From NCBI GenBank assembly GCA_022014175.1, contig JAKLLR010000010.1, positions 1 through 35,247 on the forward strand: 35,247 nt of DNA, read 5' to 3'. Under the pieces are notes generated by a model. The model did not search any database. It was not told the DNA's origin and saw only the letters and a program-made list of their open reading frames with translations. Source of the DNA: Gammaproteobacteria bacterium (GTDB taxonomy: Bacteria; Pseudomonadota; Gammaproteobacteria; Immundisolibacterales; JAKLLR01). Shown here in pieces: positions 32,960 to 35,247 of the stretch; the stretch's first letter is position 1; each line of letters opens with the position of its first letter. Made by a program: the position numbers and the translations under genes.

Positions 32960-33634
32960 TTACAGCAGCCCCCGCTCCGCCATGGAGGTCGGTACACCAT
33001 CTCCCACAATCACATGATCCAGCAGGCGGATATCGAGCAGCTCCAGCGCGGTGCGGATCTGTCGGGTGATGTTCTGGTCTGATGCGCTGGGTTCAGCCAC
33101 GCCAGAGGGGTGGTTGTGAGCGAGTATGACTGCCGCCGCATTCAGTTGCAGCCCCCGTTTAGCGATCTCTCGGGGGTAGACAGCGGCACTGTCTATGGTG
33201 CCGTAGAACAGCTCTTCGAAAACCAGTACCCGGTTGCGGTTGTCGAGAAAGAGACAGCCGAAAACCTCCTGCTGGTGCCCCCGCAGTCGCATACGCAGAT
33301 AATCGATGGCGCTGGTCGGCGAGGTCAGTGGCTGGTTATGGGTGATCTCCTCGGCCAGATAACGGGCGCCGATCTCGACCACGGCCCGGAACTGGGCGTA
33401 TTTGGCGGGGCCAAGACCCGCTTCCGCGCAAAAGCTCTGCTGATCAGCATTCAGAAGCTGCTTGAGAGAGCCAAAACGGGTGAGCAGGTCCCGGGCCAGA
33501 TCGATTGCGGTCCGTCCCGGCAGGCCGGTTCGCAGGATGATCGCCAGAAGTTCGGCGTCTGAGAGGGCCTCGGCCCCCCGTTCCAGCAGTTTTTCTCGTG
33601 GCCGTTCAGAGGGGTGCCATTCGCTGATGGTCAT
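32960..33634 (-). CDS. radC: RadC/YicR family JAB-domain protein
   Basis: The 224-residue protein has an N-terminal helix-hairpin-helix-like part (residues 15-80) and a C-terminal JAB domain with the metal motif HNHPSG...D (H173, H175, D186) and VFEELFYGT near 138-146. The family was once linked to DNA repair; that is no longer supported and its role is unclear. GGAG lies eight bases before ATG 33634. It is divergent from coaBC, a conserved arrangement. Confidence 0.94.
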   Translation of the reverse strand: MTISEWHPSERPREKLLERGAEALSDAELLAIILRTGLPGRTAIDLARDLLTRFGSLKQLLNADQQSFCAEAGLGPAKYAQFRAVVEIGARYLAEEITHNQPLTSPTSAIDYLRMRLRGHQQEVFGCLFLDNRNRVLVFEELFYGTIDSAAVYPREIAKRGLQLNAAAVILAHNHPSGVAEPSASDQNITRQIRTALELLDIRLLDHVIVGDGVPTSMAERGLL

Positions 33635-33724
33635 CGTCGGCGCTCCGGCGGGCTGGGCTTCGCCCCTATAGTGCCGTTAAGGCCGTTATGGCGCAATGTC
33701 TGCGGCAATCGGTACACTGCGGCG

Positions 33725-34933
33725 ATGAGTCTTTTACAGAACAGGCGGGTGCTGCTGGGTATCACGGGTGGCATCGCTGCATATAAAAGTGCGGATTTGG
33801 TCAGGCGACTGCAGGATCAGGGTGCCGAAGTTCGGGTCGTGATGACCCGGGCCGCCACAGAGTTCATTACGCCACTCACCCTGCAGGCACTGAGCGGTCA
33901 TCCGGTGGCGCTGGATCTGCTCGATCCCGACACGGAAGCGGCGATGGGACATATTGAGCTGGCCCGGTGGGCGGATTTTCTGCTGGTGGCTCCCGCCACC
34001 GCTGATTTTCTTGCCCGGGCGGTCAGCGGAGCCAGCGATGATCTGCTGACCGCAGTCTGGCGGGCCGCGGCTTGTCCCCGGGCAGTGGCGCCAGCAATGA
34101 ACCGGCAGATGTGGCTTGATCCGGCGACCCAACGTAATGTCCGGCAGCTGTCAGCGGATGGAGTGGCCCGCTTCGGCCCGGATGATGGCCTGCAAGCCTG
34201 TGGTGAGATTGGCCCCGGACGAATGCTGGAACCCCAGGCTCTGGCTGACCAGGTTGCCGCCTGTTTCGAGACCGGCGAGTTGGTCGGGGCCAGCGTGCTG
34301 ATTACCGCAGGGCCCACCTATGAGGATATTGACCCGGTGCGGTTTATCGGCAACCGCAGCAGCGGCAGGATGGGTTATGCCATTGCTGAGGCGGCCCGGG
34401 ATGCGGGTGCCCGGGTGGTGCTGGTCAGCGGGCCGACTGCCCTGGAGCCGCCGGATCGGGTCGATTTCGTCCAGGTTCGTTCTGCTGCCCAGATGTTTGA
34501 GGCAGTGCAGGCGCGGGTGGCCGCTGCCAGCATCTTCATCGGTAGTGCCGCAGTGGCTGATTATCGACCCGAGCGGATGATCGAGCATAAACTCAAACGG
34601 AAGGGTGACCCACTCACTCTGAAATTGGTGCCTAATCCCGATATCCTGGCCTGGGTGGCGAGTCGGCCGGGCTCGCCATTTACTCTGGGTTTTGCGGCGG
34701 AAACCGGCGATCTGCTGGAGTATGCCCATGCTAAACTCAAAACCAAGGGCATCGATCTGATTGCCGCAAATCTAGTGGGTGGTGAGACCGGTTTTGATAG
34801 CGACGAGAACGCATTGATCCTGATTTCGGCCAGCGGTGAGACCCATGAACTGCCTCGGGAGCGCAAAGCTAAACTCGCAGGTCAGCTAGTGACCTGTCTG
34901 GCCCGGCAATACCATGGCAAACATACAGCTTAA
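33725..34933 (+). CDS. coaBC: Bifunctional phosphopantothenoylcysteine synthetase/decarboxylase
   Basis: The 402-residue protein carries two steps of CoA synthesis. The N-terminal CoaC flavoprotein has [10 protein letters not shown] at 12-21, catalytic H76 in [18 protein letters not shown] near 123-130 and C159 in [10 protein letters not shown]. The C-terminal CoaB begins around 190 with [20 protein letters not shown] and holds PNPDIL and GFAAET. The ORF track starts at 33614 over the radC start; ATG 33725 fits the family N-terminus. It overlaps dut by 20 bp. Confidence 0.97.
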   Translation: MSLLQNRRVLLGITGGIAAYKSADLVRRLQDQGAEVRVVMTRAATEFITPLTLQALSGHPVALDLLDPDTEAAMGHIELARWADFLLVAPATADFLARAVSGASDDLLTAVWRAAACPRAVAPAMNRQMWLDPATQRNVRQLSADGVARFGPDDGLQACGEIGPGRMLEPQALADQVAACFETGELVGASVLITAGPTYEDIDPVRFIGNRSSGRMGYAIAEAARDAGARVVLVSGPTALEPPDRVDFVQVRSAAQMFEAVQARVAAASIFIGSAAVADYRPERMIEHKLKRKGDPLTLKLVPNPDILAWVASRPGSPFTLGFAAETGDLLEYAHAKLKTKGIDLIAANLVGGETGFDSDENALILISASGETHELPRERKAKLAGQLVTCLARQYHGKHTA

Positions 34934-35247
34934 ACTACTCGATCCGCGCATCGGCAAAGAGTATCCGGTACCGGGTTATGCCACGACGGGTTCCGCCGGG
35001 ATAGACCTGCGCGCTTGTCTTCAGCAGCCGCTCAGGCTTGCTGCTGGCGAGACCCAACTGATTCCCACTGGAATCGCGATTTATATCGGCGATCCAAACG
35101 TGGCAGCGGTGCTGCTGCCCCGTTCCGGGCTGGGGCATAAACAGGGTATCGTGCTGGGCAATCTGGTTGGGTTGATTGATTCGGATTATCAGGGGCAGGT
35201 GATGGTCTCCTGCTGGAACCGCAGTGCAGACGAATTCGTGGTCGAGC
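34914..35247 (+). CDS. dut: Deoxyuridine 5'-triphosphate nucleotidohydrolase (partial, runs off the window)
   Basis: ATG 34914 lies inside the end of coaBC. The open frame runs 111 codons to the window edge. It reads [14 protein letters not shown], then [13 protein letters not shown] (motif 1), PRSGLG (motif 2) and [17 protein letters not shown] (motif 3), which identifies trimeric dUTPase; motifs 4 and 5 lie beyond the window. The enzyme removes dUTP and supplies dUMP for thymidylate. coaBC-dut is a common gammaproteobacterial pair. The ORF track missed it because it has no stop in the window. Confidence 0.95.
   Translation, partial: MANIQLKLLDPRIGKEYPVPGYATTGSAGIDLRACLQQPLRLAAGETQLIPTGIAIYIGDPNVAAVLLPRSGLGHKQGIVLGNLVGLIDSDYQGQVMVSCWNRSADEFVVE

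Overview
The window is ordinary chromosomal DNA of a moderately GC-rich gammaproteobacterium. Protein signatures (Alvin-type 2[4Fe-4S] ferredoxin, ZapG, FtsYEX, a paired M16 peptidase operon, RadC next to CoaBC-Dut, class I FBPase, a PfkA-type phosphofructokinase) fit a Chromatiales-like or sulfur-oxidising lineage, but the species cannot be named from this sequence. There is no tRNA, rRNA, insertion sequence, prophage or CRISPR array. Genes are tightly packed, many pairs overlap by 4 nt, and no gene-free stretch exceeds 300 bases.

Layout. (1) 1-5100: a possible gene tail, then lipoprotein-ttcA-zapG-pyk on the + strand, a convergent hemerythrin gene, and a TraB/GumN protein. (2) 5100-5204: an intergenic module with a good sigma-70 promoter overlapped by a Fur box, a 5' hairpin, a CU-rich single strand and a strong intrinsic terminator. 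I read it as an undescribed iron-regulated small RNA of about 68 nt, and it is the most interesting item here. (3) 5265-10942 (- strand): M16 peptidase pair, rsmD, coaD, ferredoxin and ggt as one operon, divergent from (4) ftsY-ftsE-ftsX at 11029-13559. (5) 13582-18301: phosphofructokinase, BASS transporter and an unusual fusion of a periplasmic domain with a ZIP metal transporter on the - strand, divergent from fbp. (6) 18298-22472: mobB and a GldAFG-like ABC transporter. (7) 22621-24191: ECF sigma factor, DUF3619 and DUF3106 operon; the sigma gene has no normal start codon. (8) 24292-26226: a secreted 11-residue-repeat protein, a nitrilase-family amidase and a small haem-binding protein. (9) 26256-31003: a second GldAFG-like ABC operon with DUF4340 and mutM. 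(10) 31178-35247: fatty acid desaturase with an odd C-terminal extension, rpmB-rpmG, radC, coaBC and the start of dut.

Functional links. pyk, pfk and fbp cover control points of glycolysis and gluconeogenesis, and pfk and fbp diverge from a 63-bp gap. ftsYEX covers membrane targeting and division. coaD and coaBC are both in CoA synthesis. The two ABC clusters are paralogous systems within 9 kb. TTG or GTG starts are common (nine genes).
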